NCBI GenBank assembly: GCA_963695135.1
Contig: CAVOGA010000005.1
Span: 124,001-188,000 of the forward strand
DNA from: Marinihelvus sp963695135
GTDB taxonomy: Bacteria; Pseudomonadota; Gammaproteobacteria; Xanthomonadales; SZUA-36
Length of the DNA stretch: 64,000 nt
Direction of reading: 5' to 3'
Every line of letters begins with the position of its first letter. Position 1 is the stretch's first letter. Both the position numbers and the translations under genes were made by a program. The notes beneath the pieces are model-generated. The model had not been told where the DNA came from. It made no database searches and saw only the letters and a program-made list of their open reading frames with translations. Shown here in pieces: positions 35,396 through 44,539 of this stretch.

Positions 35396-36841
35396 TCAGA
35401 GCACCGGGCCAAGCATGGCCAGCGTATTGTTCCAGAGGTGCCTTCCCATGGACCACTGCTCGATATCATCGAGCGTCACCGGCTTGGATTGGGCCAGGTA
35501 AGCCAGCTGGCGCTCACGCATGGTCGCCGTCGTGTCCCGGTCAAACAACAGGATGTTGTTCTCGTAGTTCAGATCAAAACTGCGCCGGTCCATGTTGGCG
35601 GAACCAATCAGCGTGACGTCCTCATCCACGGTCACGGTCTTGGCGTGCAGCAGGCCATTGCGGAACTCGTGAATCTTGACCCCGGCACTGAGCAGCTGGC
35701 GGTAGTAGCTGCGGCTTGCCGCGGCGACGATAAACGAATCATTCCGCTCCGGCACAATAAAGGTGGTTTCAATGCCCCGGTTGGCGGCGGCGCAGAACGC
35801 TGCCTGCATGGCCTCGTTGGGGACGTAATACGGCGTGGTGATCATGATGGACTTCCGCGCCGCAAACAGCAGGGAGCTGAACACCTCGGGCATCGCCGAG
35901 GCGCGCACGGTGGGCCCGGTGGCGATCACCTGCGCCGGGAACCCGGCCTGCGCCGGCACCGGCGGCGCCTGCAACAGCTGGCCAATATCCTCTGTAACGT
36001 AGGTCATCCAGTCGCTGACAAACACACGCTGGTTTTGCATGACCACGGGGCCTTCAAAGCGCATCAGCACATCAACCCAGGGGGCGTACTTGGCCTTCAC
36101 CCGGAACTCCGGATCGGCGCAGTTCTGGCTGCCGCAATAGGTGATCCGGTTATCAATCACCACGATCTTGCGGTGATTGCGCAGGTCCAGGCGACCGCTG
36201 AACGGCTTGAGCAGCGGGTTGTTCATGGGCAGGGCGATGCCCGTCTTTACCCCGCTTTGCTGCAGCTTTTGCCAGTGCTCTGATTTGATCATGGCCCGGG
36301 AGCCCAGCCCGTCCGCCATGGCCCGGCACGTTACGCCACGCCCAGCGGCCCGGCACAGCGCATCGGCTACCCGCAGGCCGTTGTTGTCCGCCAGCCAGAT
36401 GTAGAAAATCAGGTGTACATGCTCACGGGCAGCGTCGATGTCCGCGACCAGGCAGTCAATCGCGTCATTCGAGTCGGCGGTCAAACGCGCCGTATTCCCA
36501 TTGACCGCGGGGAATCCGTTGATGGATTCGCCGAGGCGGAACAGGGCGGCATGATCGCCCAGGTGTTCGGGATCCGGTTCCGACGCGCCCTCCGGCACGA
36601 GGCTGGCCGGCGCCGGCAGCTCGTCACTGACCTGCCGGGCACGCGCGACCCGTTTGCGCCCGATATTGGTCTCACCGAGCAGCAGGTAGGCCACCAGGCC
36701 GACGCCCGGCAACACGATAATGACCACCACCCAGGCAACACGGGATGTCGGTTCCCGGTTAGGGCGCAGCATCACCCGCAGGATCACCGCCACGTGGGCG
36801 AGGATAAACAGCAGCAGATAGAGGATGTGCAGGTCAGCCAT
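35396..36841 (-). CDS. cls: Cardiolipin synthase (ClsA-like)
   Basis: 481 residues. Two N-terminal helices (about 4-24, 36-57) and HKD motifs HRKIVVIDNRITYCGSQN and HAKTVTVDEDVTLIGSANMD. The spacing and membrane anchors are of the ClsA type. Second cardiolipin synthase in the window. Flanked by an HdeD-like gene upstream (18 bases away) and the antiporter downstream, so a three-gene membrane-stress cluster is plausible. Confidence 0.93.
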   Translation of the reverse strand: MADLHILYLLLFILAHVAVILRVMLRPNREPTSRVAWVVVIIVLPGVGLVAYLLLGETNIGRKRVARARQVSDELPAPASLVPEGASEPDPEHLGDHAALFRLGESINGFPAVNGNTARLTADSNDAIDCLVADIDAAREHVHLIFYIWLADNNGLRVADALCRAAGRGVTCRAMADGLGSRAMIKSEHWQKLQQSGVKTGIALPMNNPLLKPFSGRLDLRNHRKIVVIDNRITYCGSQNCADPEFRVKAKYAPWVDVLMRFEGPVVMQNQRVFVSDWMTYVTEDIGQLLQAPPVPAQAGFPAQVIATGPTVRASAMPEVFSSLLFAARKSIMITTPYYVPNEAMQAAFCAAANRGIETTFIVPERNDSFIVAAASRSYYRQLLSAGVKIHEFRNGLLHAKTVTVDEDVTLIGSANMDRRSFDLNYENNILLFDRDTTATMRERQLAYLAQSKPVTLDDIEQWSMGRHLWNNTLAMLGPVL

Positions 36842-36859
36842 GAGACTTAGGTCAGAGCG

Positions 36860-37411
36860 CTAGCCGATGTCTTTCGCCAGCGCCCGGCCCACGGACCCCA
36901 CCATGATCATGGCCATACCGGCAAAGATCAGCCGGATACCGACCAGTACGCCCACCAGCCAGACTGCGGAAACGGGCCACTGCAGGTAGATCATCACGCC
37001 CAGCACGATGGAAATCAGGCCACTGAACGCCATCCAGCCCCAGCCCCTGGCCTGCCTGATGCTGAACGCCGCGATCAGGGTAAAGATACCGTCTACCAGG
37101 AACCAGGCAGCGAGCAACAGGGTAATGGTGGCCAGGCCGGCGCCGGGCTTCGCCACCAGCGCCCCACCGGCAAAGATGGCCAGCGCACCAATCAGGAAGC
37201 GCAGGACACCACGCCCGAAGGAGTGCGAGCCGAACGAGAAGATCAGTTTCGCAACGCCCGCCAGGATCAGTGCGATACCAATCATCAGCACCAGCCCCAG
37301 GCCCGGAATCCAGGGTACCGCAAGACTGAAGATACCGAGCAACAGGACCAGGATTCCCCACAGGGTGCTCATCCGGGAACCGGATTTTATCTCTCGGGAA
37401 AAGTCGCTCAT
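36860..37411 (-). CDS. HdeD-like membrane protein
   Basis: 183 residues with six short helices in three hairpins (LWGILVLLLGIFSLAVPWIP, VLMIGIALILAGVAKLIF and following), the layout of HdeD proteins tied to acid resistance in E. coli. The role here is only presumed to be membrane or stress related. ATG 37411 has a full AGGAGGA site. First gene of the likely hdeD-cls-antiporter operon. Confidence 0.85.
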   Translation of the reverse strand: MSDFSREIKSGSRMSTLWGILVLLLGIFSLAVPWIPGLGLVLMIGIALILAGVAKLIFSFGSHSFGRGVLRFLIGALAIFAGGALVAKPGAGLATITLLLAAWFLVDGIFTLIAAFSIRQARGWGWMAFSGLISIVLGVMIYLQWPVSAVWLVGVLVGIRLIFAGMAMIMVGSVGRALAKDIG

Positions 37412-37597
37412 TGCTCACATCCTCCTAATTCAAGGCGCAAGTATAACGACAGGCGCAGGTGGAACGGCAGTCCGCCGTCTCTTCCGGGCTCGCGTTGCGC
37501 ATTCCTTGCAGCTGCGGGATCGTTGACTCAACCGACTCCAGCCTGGCCTCGTTACGCCCGGGAGTTGCCTGGCGAAAAATCGCCTGCCGCCTGCCGT

Positions 37598-39220
37598 TCA
37601 CAGCTCCAATCCCGCCGCGCGCAGGTCGTCAGTCGTCCTCTGCAGTAACTCGGGTTGCGCAAAGAACCAGCGTTCGTTGTTGGCCCGGTAGTCATCCATG
37701 CTGCCGGTCCAGACATGCCGCCAGCGTTCAATGCAGGCCCTGGCCTCGTCCATGTCGCCGAGCTTCACATTGATCAGGGCCATCGTTGAATGATAGGCCT
37801 GGTAATGGGGCATATCGACGCGCTTAACGTATTCGAGCGCCGCCTCATAGTCGCCATGCCAATAGGCATAATAGGCATCACCGAACCAGTACCAGCCCGG
37901 GCCGTGGGGATTAAGCTCGATACCCCGGTGCACCAGTTTAATGCCGCCCTCCCAGTCCCCGGTGTAGGTCAACAGGATGCCGATCCACGCCAGCGCATCC
38001 GTATCACGCGGATTGAGTTCCAGGGCTCGCGCCGCAGCCGCACGGGCGGCGGCCGCATCGCGGCGCCAGTAGCAGGCATCAAACAGCGCGTATTGCACGA
38101 AGGCGCTTTGCGGGTCGATCTCCGCCGCGCGCCGGGCACAGCGAACACCCAGGGCCAGGGATCCATCCTGGTTGTTGATCTGGTTCTTGAACTCTTCCAG
38201 GTGAATAAAGGCGCGGGCGGCCCACAGGTTGGCGTTGCCCGGCGCCCGCTCCACGGCCAGCTCCAGCGCCTTACGGGCTACGGCGTGGTCTTCGGGGGTT
38301 ACGCGCAGGCGGTAGACAAAGCTCCGGATCAGGGCTTCATAAGGGCTCATGACCTCGGGCTCCAGATCCAGAACCGGCGCCGCCAGGTGCCGCATCAGCG
38401 CGCCATAGGGATCAGCCACCGCTGCGACCACGTGGTCGGTCAGGTCATCGTGGAGGTCAAAAATTGTCTCGCTGTCAAAGGGCCGCTGGTAGTTTTCGCC
38501 CCAGACCTGCTGTTCACTGTTGGTGGCACTCAAACGTGTTGTCAGTCGCAGGCTTGAGCCGGCCTGGCGCAACGTGCCTTCCAGGATGTACCTCGCCCCG
38601 CTGCGTTCGCCCTCGGCGACAGAAGCCTGCGAGGCCACGTTTAACCAGGAAAAGCGCGCCAGGCCGCTGGCAATGCTCTCCGCCAGGTCTTCGGCCAGGT
38701 CCAGCAGGTCCGGGTCATTGCCGCGCACCTTGATCGGCACCACGGCGATGCGCGGACCCTTGTCATCCAGCTTGAGCGGTGTGCCCGGGGCCACAGATGT
38801 TGGCCGCGCCTGGGCAGCTGATGACGGATCATCTCCCAGCCGCGTGGCTACGGCGCGGTTCAGCTCATGAAAAGGCCCATGGTCTGCTTCGCCATTCCAG
38901 CCTGAGAAATCGATCGCGTGAAACTGACGAAAGCCCATGGGCGGTATGCTGCCATCCAGGCTTATGGCCACCAGCTTGCCGGCCGTTGCGGCCACCTGCG
39001 CCTCATCGCGCACCCAGTGCGAGCCCGATCCGGCATCGGACCAGGCCACGACCACGGCGAGGGCCGCCTCTAGCTCACGCTCGATATTGACGACAAAATC
39101 ATCGCCCCCGAGGATTTGACGGTCCCACCAGACCGAGCGTCCACTCGCCTCCAGGGCGTCGGCAAGCCGCTCCACGCGCTCCCGGTCGGTCCGCGCATAA
39201 GAAATGAAAATATCAGCCAA
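37598..39220 (-). CDS. TIR domain protein with TolB-like and TPR regions
   Basis: 540 residues. Start TTG 39220 with GGGGAA upstream places the TIR domain at the very N-terminus (ADIFISYARTDRERVERLA; about 1-125). The putative NADase Glu is E73 in HWVRDEAQVAA. Residues about 155-275 resemble the TolB/FlgO-like domain found between sensory and TPR regions in adenylate-cyclase-type proteins (RIAVVPIKVRGND ... ARYILEGTLRQAGSSLRLTTRL). Residues about 290-520 contain TPR-like units (AAAARALELNPRDTDALAWIG, KLVHRGIELNPHGPGWYWFG). No membrane segment or partner effector gene. Could be a signalling scaffold or an NAD-cleaving defence protein; context does not decide. Confidence 0.78.
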   Translation of the reverse strand: MADIFISYARTDRERVERLADALEASGRSVWWDRQILGGDDFVVNIERELEAALAVVVAWSDAGSGSHWVRDEAQVAATAGKLVAISLDGSIPPMGFRQFHAIDFSGWNGEADHGPFHELNRAVATRLGDDPSSAAQARPTSVAPGTPLKLDDKGPRIAVVPIKVRGNDPDLLDLAEDLAESIASGLARFSWLNVASQASVAEGERSGARYILEGTLRQAGSSLRLTTRLSATNSEQQVWGENYQRPFDSETIFDLHDDLTDHVVAAVADPYGALMRHLAAPVLDLEPEVMSPYEALIRSFVYRLRVTPEDHAVARKALELAVERAPGNANLWAARAFIHLEEFKNQINNQDGSLALGVRCARRAAEIDPQSAFVQYALFDACYWRRDAAAARAAAARALELNPRDTDALAWIGILLTYTGDWEGGIKLVHRGIELNPHGPGWYWFGDAYYAYWHGDYEAALEYVKRVDMPHYQAYHSTMALINVKLGDMDEARACIERWRHVWTGSMDDYRANNERWFFAQPELLQRTTDDLRAAGLEL

Positions 39221-39449
39221 GAATTCCCCGCACCAAAGCCATTGCCCTCACCAGAAAGTATAGGGCAGCGGATGTTTGGGATCAGATGTTTGTGACCTTT
39301 CACGGCCCGGGTAAAAACGGGCCGCCTGTGAAGCCAGGCGATGATTTTCCTCACGACTCCATCACGCTGTGTGGAACCCCTGTGCGTCAAATTGAAAATG
39401 CCAGGCCCGTTCAGGGCCCCAAATCACTCGTTTCCTGGAGCACGACACC

Positions 39450-39725
39450 ATGAAAAAAGGCACGAACGATGCCATACATGACGCCAGCACTACACCCATG
39501 GACGCCGGTTTGCGGCGCATGATTCGGGCCCATCTCTGGTATGGCATGGCCGGCCTCGTCCTGGGCCTGGCCGCGGCCATGGCCTCCATCACCTGGGGCG
39601 CAGATTATCTGCAGGCAAGCCCGCTGTTTACAATCATCGCCCTTGCCATCGTGTGCACCATTGCCGTATCCATGCTCGGCGGACTGCTGACTTACTGGTC
39701 CGATCCGGAAGCCGAACTCGAGTAA
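39450..39725 (+). CDS. Small two-helix membrane protein, unknown
   Basis: 91 residues. ATG 39450 with TGGAG upstream. Polar N-terminus of about 25 residues, helix 1 about 30-48 (WYGMAGLVLGLAAAMASI), helix 2 about 58-80 (LFTIIALAIVCTIAVSMLGG), short acidic tail ending EAELE. No family recognised. Divergent from the TIR gene and followed 93 bases later by the peptidase; the interval upstream (39221-39449) has no gene. Confidence 0.6.
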   Translation: MKKGTNDAIHDASTTPMDAGLRRMIRAHLWYGMAGLVLGLAAAMASITWGADYLQASPLFTIIALAIVCTIAVSMLGGLLTYWSDPEAELE

Positions 39726-39818
39726 GGCGCGCCCTTCCTGCCCGGGTGCGCAATTTTTCATCGCTGCGGCGATCAATTCATGGAACAGCCCGGCCGCTGA
39801 GTGGTACGGTTACGACCC

Positions 39819-41801
39819 ATGAAAACCACACAACTGGCCCACCGGGCAAAACTTCACCCCATGGTTCGCCTGGGCCTGACCAGCGCGCTGTTCCTGGGCC
39901 TCGCCGCCTGCGGTAACGATGACCCGTCGACGGCGGAGACGCCGCCCGCGGCGCGCGATGATGTCGTCGTCGAAACCTCAACCGACACACCCAAAGACGA
40001 TCTGGAAACCCAGGTCTCCCGCATGGCTGCGATCGGCTATGCGGCCGACCCGAGTTTCTCGCCCGACGGACAGCGGGTGGCTTACATCACGGCCTTTGAG
40101 GGCGTTCCGCAGGTCTGGACCGCCGGCGCTGATGGCAGCAACCGCTCTCCCCTGACCAATTTTGCCGACCAGGTGACCGGCGCCGAGTGGCGGCCGCACA
40201 CAGACCCGGCTGATGAGGAACTGGCCGTGCTGGTGGCGCCCGGCGGCGGCCTGAACTCGCAGATCTATCTTGTGCCCCTGGATGGCGGCGAGCCACGATT
40301 GATCACCGACGGCGGCCAGGTCAACAACTGGCTGACCGGCTGGAGCGATGACGGGCGCTACCTGAGCTTTTCCAGCAATGCGGACGGCGGCGTAGGCATG
40401 GATTGCTGGTGGCATGACACGCAGACCGGCGAGAACACCCTGCTGGTAGAGAACGACGGCATCGGCAGCTGTGCGCCTTCGCCCAATAACCAGAAGCTCG
40501 TGGCCTGGCGCATGGTCAGCCGCGGCAACACCAACCTGTACCTGGTGGACCTGGCCAGCGGCGGTGAACAGTTGCTGACGCCACATATGGGCGTGGCCCT
40601 GAGCGACGACGTGACCTGGCTGGACGACGACAGCCTCCTGATTGCCACCAACGTGGACCGGGAAATGATCGCCCTGGCGCGCGTGGAAATCGACGCGCAA
40701 GGCAATGCGCAGCCGCTGTCGATTATCGCCGGCCGCGACGATGCGGACCTGTCAGGCATGGAGCTGCTGGCTGATGATCGCGTGGCGCTGCTGTGGAACG
40801 TCGCCGGGCGCAGCGAGCTGAGCTATCACGACCTGGACAGCGGTGAAACCGTGCCCGGCCCGGAACTGCCGGCCGAGGTGGCTGGACAGCTGCGCGCCAA
40901 TGCGCAGGGCACCGCGCTGCTGATGGGCATCACGGGCCCGGCCGCGCCGTCGAATTCCTGGCTGCTGGATGTGGCCAGCGGTGCCTTCACCCGGATCAGC
41001 GACACGGCCCACGAGGGCGTTGACCTGGCGAGCCTGGTACGCCCGGAGCTGCGCACCTACACCGCGCATGACGGGCTCGAACTGAGCGGCTGGCTCTACC
41101 AGGCGCCGGGCGTCGAGGGACCGGGACCCCTGGTGCTGAGTTTCCACGGCGGACCCGAAGGCCAGGCGCGGCCCTTCTTCCGCGCGGTGTTCCAGGCCCT
41201 GCTGGCCCGCGGGATCAGCGTGTTTGATGCCAACGTGCGCGGCTCTTCCGGCTTCGGCAAGACCTTTGTGAACCTGGACAACGGCGCCTTGCGCTTTGAC
41301 GGGGTCAGGGACATCGAGAGCACCGTGCGCTTTGTCACCGAGGCAGGCCTTGCGGACCCGGAGCGCATCGGCATTATGGGCGGTTCCTACGGCGGTTACA
41401 TGGTGATGGCCGGACTTACCGAATACCCGGACAGCTTCGCCGCCGGCGCCAACCTGTTCGGCGTGGTGAACTTCAAGACCTTCTTCGAGAACACCGAGCC
41501 CTGGATGGCCGCCATCTCCACCGTGGAATACGGCGATCCGGTCGCGGACGCGGAACTGCTGGAGCAGCTCTCACCGATCAACAAGGTGGACCAGGTAGTG
41601 GCGCCGACCATCGTGCTGCACGGCGCCAACGACACCAATGTGCCGGTGGTCGAGGCCGAACAGGTGGTGGAAAGTCTCCAGGCGCGGGGCGTGCCCGTGG
41701 AGTACGTGCTGTTCCCGGACGAGGGCCACGGCTGGCGCAAAACGAAAAACCGCATCGCCTCGGACGTGGCCATCGTGCGGTGGTTCGAGGAGCACCTCTG
41801 A
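39819..41801 (+). CDS. S9 family prolyl oligopeptidase-type peptidase, lipoprotein
   Basis: 660 residues from ATG 39819. A lipobox (LFLGLAACG) puts the lipidated Cys about residue 31, so the enzyme is membrane-anchored on the periplasmic side. A beta-propeller with PD40-like repeats (FSPDGQRVAYIT, WSDDGRYLSFSSNADGG) covers residues 60-380, and the alpha/beta hydrolase domain carries GIMGGSYGGYMVM (Ser), HGANDTNVPVVEAEQV (Asp) and PDEGHGWRK (His). Cleaves short peptides after Pro or Ala in related enzymes. GTG 39801 is an alternative start. Confidence 0.93.
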   Translation: MKTTQLAHRAKLHPMVRLGLTSALFLGLAACGNDDPSTAETPPAARDDVVVETSTDTPKDDLETQVSRMAAIGYAADPSFSPDGQRVAYITAFEGVPQVWTAGADGSNRSPLTNFADQVTGAEWRPHTDPADEELAVLVAPGGGLNSQIYLVPLDGGEPRLITDGGQVNNWLTGWSDDGRYLSFSSNADGGVGMDCWWHDTQTGENTLLVENDGIGSCAPSPNNQKLVAWRMVSRGNTNLYLVDLASGGEQLLTPHMGVALSDDVTWLDDDSLLIATNVDREMIALARVEIDAQGNAQPLSIIAGRDDADLSGMELLADDRVALLWNVAGRSELSYHDLDSGETVPGPELPAEVAGQLRANAQGTALLMGITGPAAPSNSWLLDVASGAFTRISDTAHEGVDLASLVRPELRTYTAHDGLELSGWLYQAPGVEGPGPLVLSFHGGPEGQARPFFRAVFQALLARGISVFDANVRGSSGFGKTFVNLDNGALRFDGVRDIESTVRFVTEAGLADPERIGIMGGSYGGYMVMAGLTEYPDSFAAGANLFGVVNFKTFFENTEPWMAAISTVEYGDPVADAELLEQLSPINKVDQVVAPTIVLHGANDTNVPVVEAEQVVESLQARGVPVEYVLFPDEGHGWRKTKNRIASDVAIVRWFEEHL

Positions 41802-41862
41802 GGCAATGCGGCTTCGCTCTGCCTTGGATGACATGGGACCCGCGGCCTTTTAAGCAGCCCTG

Positions 41863-42651
41863 TTAAGCGGGTCGGTCGCCCTGGTCGTTTTTGCTGTCTC
41901 CAGCTGCCGGCGCATCAACCGGCTGTCCCTGCAGCACTTTGCGTCCGCTGATCATGGCCGAGGTCAGGCCGCCGCCTTCGCGCAGCTCCGTGATCACCAC
42001 CCCGGAGATATGAATCGCAATGCCAACCAGCAGCACATAAAAACTGTAGAGATGAATCTGCGCGAAGGGTTTGCGCAGGGCGCGCATCTCTGCATAGGCC
42101 GCTTCGTCATACAGCTCCGGCGAGTACGGCACCAGGGAGGCCGGGTCGACGCCGGGCGCGGCGATCCACCCCGCGATCCATGAACCCAGTGGCGGGTAGT
42201 AGATGTCCGTGCCCGCCAGCATCAGGCCGGTCACCGCCTGCACCATCATCAGCAGCAGCAACCCGGCAACCGCAATGCGCCCCAGCGGGTTGTGGCCGAG
42301 GTAGGACTCGGGTTTGCCCGAAGTTAAAGACGCCACATAGCTGCGCAGGCGCCGGAAGTAGCCCCTGCCGCCGGGCAGCATCTGGCGCCAGCGGGCGTGG
42401 TGGTTGCCGGCGAACCCCCAGACGATCCGCACAAGAATGTTCACCACAAACACGTAGCCGACCCAGACGTGCAGGGTCTTCAGCAGCACCTTGCCCGTGT
42501 TGGGTATGTCAAAAGCGCTGGCGTTCAGGATCACCAGGCCGAACACGGCAAGCGCGAGCACGCAGAGCGCATTGATCCAGTGAAACCACCGCGTGGGTAA
42601 ATCCCATACGTGGTAGGACTTGAGGTCGGGGCTTGCAGATTTTTGCGTCAT
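41863..42651 (-). CDS. Cytochrome b (cytochrome b561/hydrogenase-type), last gene of a four-gene operon
   Basis: 262 residues with four or five helices. Candidate haem ligands: His in TRWFHWINAL, LKTLHVWVGY and two in IHLYSFYVLLVGIAIHISG. Similar to the di-haem cytochrome b subunits that pass electrons between quinone and periplasmic cytochromes or hydrogenases. A 35-residue periplasmic-type loop (DIYYPPLGSWIAGW onward) separates helices 3 and 4. Starts 12 bases after the SLC13 stop. Its paralogue begins the same operon at 45851; the two share the PTR-(W/L)-FHW and HARW/HARF motifs. Confidence 0.87.
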   Translation of the reverse strand: MTQKSASPDLKSYHVWDLPTRWFHWINALCVLALAVFGLVILNASAFDIPNTGKVLLKTLHVWVGYVFVVNILVRIVWGFAGNHHARWRQMLPGGRGYFRRLRSYVASLTSGKPESYLGHNPLGRIAVAGLLLLMMVQAVTGLMLAGTDIYYPPLGSWIAGWIAAPGVDPASLVPYSPELYDEAAYAEMRALRKPFAQIHLYSFYVLLVGIAIHISGVVITELREGGGLTSAMISGRKVLQGQPVDAPAAGDSKNDQGDRPA

Positions 42652-42663
42652 TGAAGTTTCCAG

Positions 42664-44508
42664 TCAAAGGGGCCATACGACCAGCAGCATCGGGACACCT
42701 ATGGCCACGATAAGGATTTCCATGGGCAGGCCCAGTCTCCAGTAATCACCGAAGCGAAAACCGCCGGGGCCCAGGATCAGCGTGTTGTTCTGGTGCCCGA
42801 TCGGGGTCAGAAAGGCGCAGGATGCACCGACCGCAACGGCCATCAGGAAGGCATCCGGATTCGCATCCAGGTGTTGCGAGGTGCTGATGGCGATCGGGCA
42901 CATCACCGCCGCGGTGGCGGCATTGTTCATAAAGTCCGACAGCGTCATGGTCACGATGAGGATCAGCGCCAGCGCGACCACCGGGCGGCCCTGGGCGACA
43001 TCATCCAGCAGGCTGTTGGCCAGCAGATCCGCGGTACCGGTGGTTTCCATCGCGATGGCCACGGGTATCAGGGCGCCCAGGAGCACGATCACCGGCCAGT
43101 CCACGGCTTCATAAAGCCGCCGCAGGGGCAGAATACCCAGCAGCATGTACAGCAGGACACCGGTTGCAAAGGATATGGCTGCGGGCAGCAGCCCGAAGGC
43201 GGCGCCGGCGATGGCCAGCACCATGACAATCACCGCGGCGGCGGCTTTGCGCCGGTTGGGTATGCTCAGATCCCGCTCCGCCAGCGGCAGACAGCCTGAC
43301 TCGGAGGCAAAGCCCGACAGGGCGCCCGGGGCGCCCTGCATCAACAGCAGGTCACCCGGCTTGAAAATGGCGGTCCGCAGGCGCTTGATGGACTGTTGTC
43401 CCTCGCGCGAAATCGCCAGCAGGTTGATGTTGTAGCGGGTGCGCAGGCGGATATCGCTGGCGGAGCGGCCGATCAGCATCGAGTAGGGTTTCACCACGAG
43501 CTCGCGCAGCACGATCTCCTTGTCTTCGTTGCCCTGCTCTCCTGCCTCGGTCTGTTCCGCGTCCGCATCGGAAGACTCCTCGTCTGCCGGCGCCTTGCGG
43601 TCCTCGTCACCATTGGATGCACCCTCTTCTTCGAGCACCAGCCCAAGCGTTGACAGCGAGGCCAGCAAACTGTCCGGCTCCGCCTCGATAATCAGGATAT
43701 CGCCAGGCTTCATTACACGACGGGCATTGGGCGTATTGACCCGGAAGCCGTTTCTGACCATGCCAATGATCTGCGCATCGGCGTTTTCCAGCTCATCATC
43801 GATGTCCCTGAGGGTCTTGCCCACCGACTTGGACCCTTCGACGATCCTGGCTTCGGTTAAATAGGTGCTCGCATCAAAACTTTCGCCACCGGCCTGGGGC
43901 CGCGCCGGGACCAGTCTCCAGCCAAGCAGGGCGACAAACATGATCCCACCCCCGGCGACGGCCAGTCCTACCGGCGAAAAATCGAACATCCCAAAGCTGC
44001 CCATGCCGGCCTTTTCCCGAAAACCGGAGACGATCAGGTTCGGCGGCGTGCCAATCAGCGTGGTCATACCCCCCAGGATGGTGCCGAAAGCAAGCGGCAT
44101 CAGCACTTTGCCCGGGGGTAATTCGAGGCGTTTGGAAATCTGGATGGCCACGGGCATCAGCAGCGCCATCGCGCCCACGTTGTTCATGAACGCGGACAGC
44201 ACGGCCCCGAGGGCGGTGATCGAGGCAATGGTGATCATCGGACCGGTGGTGGCGGGCAGAACGCGCCGGGTCAGCACATCCACTGCGCCCGTATCCTGCA
44301 GGCCGAGGCTCAGAATCAGCACGCAGCCGACGGTGATCACGGCAGGGTGACCAAATCCGCTGAACGCCTCGCTGGCCGGCACCAGGCCGGCGAAAACACA
44401 GGCGAGCAGACAGGCCAGAGCCACCAGGTCATGGCGCCAGCGCCCCCAGAGGAAGATGGCCACGGTGAGGCCCAGGATCACCAGGATCTGTATTTGTTCT
44501 GAACTCAT
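42664..44508 (-). CDS. SLC13-family permease with two RCK_C (TrkA-C) domains
   Basis: 614 residues from ATG 44508 (MSSEQIQILVILG); an extension to 44697 enters the regulator gene and is unlike the family. Divalent-anion symporter fold, two transport halves with SAFMNNVGAMALLMPVA and LSDFMNNAATAAVMCPIA, and TLIGTPPNLIVSGFR. Two cytoplasmic RCK_C modules (about 225-300 and 345-420) separate the halves, joined by a 40-residue acidic linker (about 292-335). Related proteins carry sulfate, thiosulfate or other dianions. 31 bases after the LuxR-type gene and 12 before the second cytochrome b. Confidence 0.9.
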   Translation of the reverse strand: MSSEQIQILVILGLTVAIFLWGRWRHDLVALACLLACVFAGLVPASEAFSGFGHPAVITVGCVLILSLGLQDTGAVDVLTRRVLPATTGPMITIASITALGAVLSAFMNNVGAMALLMPVAIQISKRLELPPGKVLMPLAFGTILGGMTTLIGTPPNLIVSGFREKAGMGSFGMFDFSPVGLAVAGGGIMFVALLGWRLVPARPQAGGESFDASTYLTEARIVEGSKSVGKTLRDIDDELENADAQIIGMVRNGFRVNTPNARRVMKPGDILIIEAEPDSLLASLSTLGLVLEEEGASNGDEDRKAPADEESSDADAEQTEAGEQGNEDKEIVLRELVVKPYSMLIGRSASDIRLRTRYNINLLAISREGQQSIKRLRTAIFKPGDLLLMQGAPGALSGFASESGCLPLAERDLSIPNRRKAAAAVIVMVLAIAGAAFGLLPAAISFATGVLLYMLLGILPLRRLYEAVDWPVIVLLGALIPVAIAMETTGTADLLANSLLDDVAQGRPVVALALILIVTMTLSDFMNNAATAAVMCPIAISTSQHLDANPDAFLMAVAVGASCAFLTPIGHQNNTLILGPGGFRFGDYWRLGLPMEILIVAIGVPMLLVVWPL

Positions 44509-44539
44509 GGCAATGATTGTAAGGGGTTCCGGCGCGTGC

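Noticed and set aside
39297..39333. Hairpin GGCCCG / CGGGCC between the TIR gene and the small membrane gene
   Set aside because: It lies upstream of both genes and lacks a T-run, so a terminator call is not supported.
41837..41873. GACCCGC / GCGGGTC inverted repeat at the end of the peptidase gene
   Set aside because: It overlaps the cytochrome b stop, has a long loop and no T-run; too weak for a terminator.
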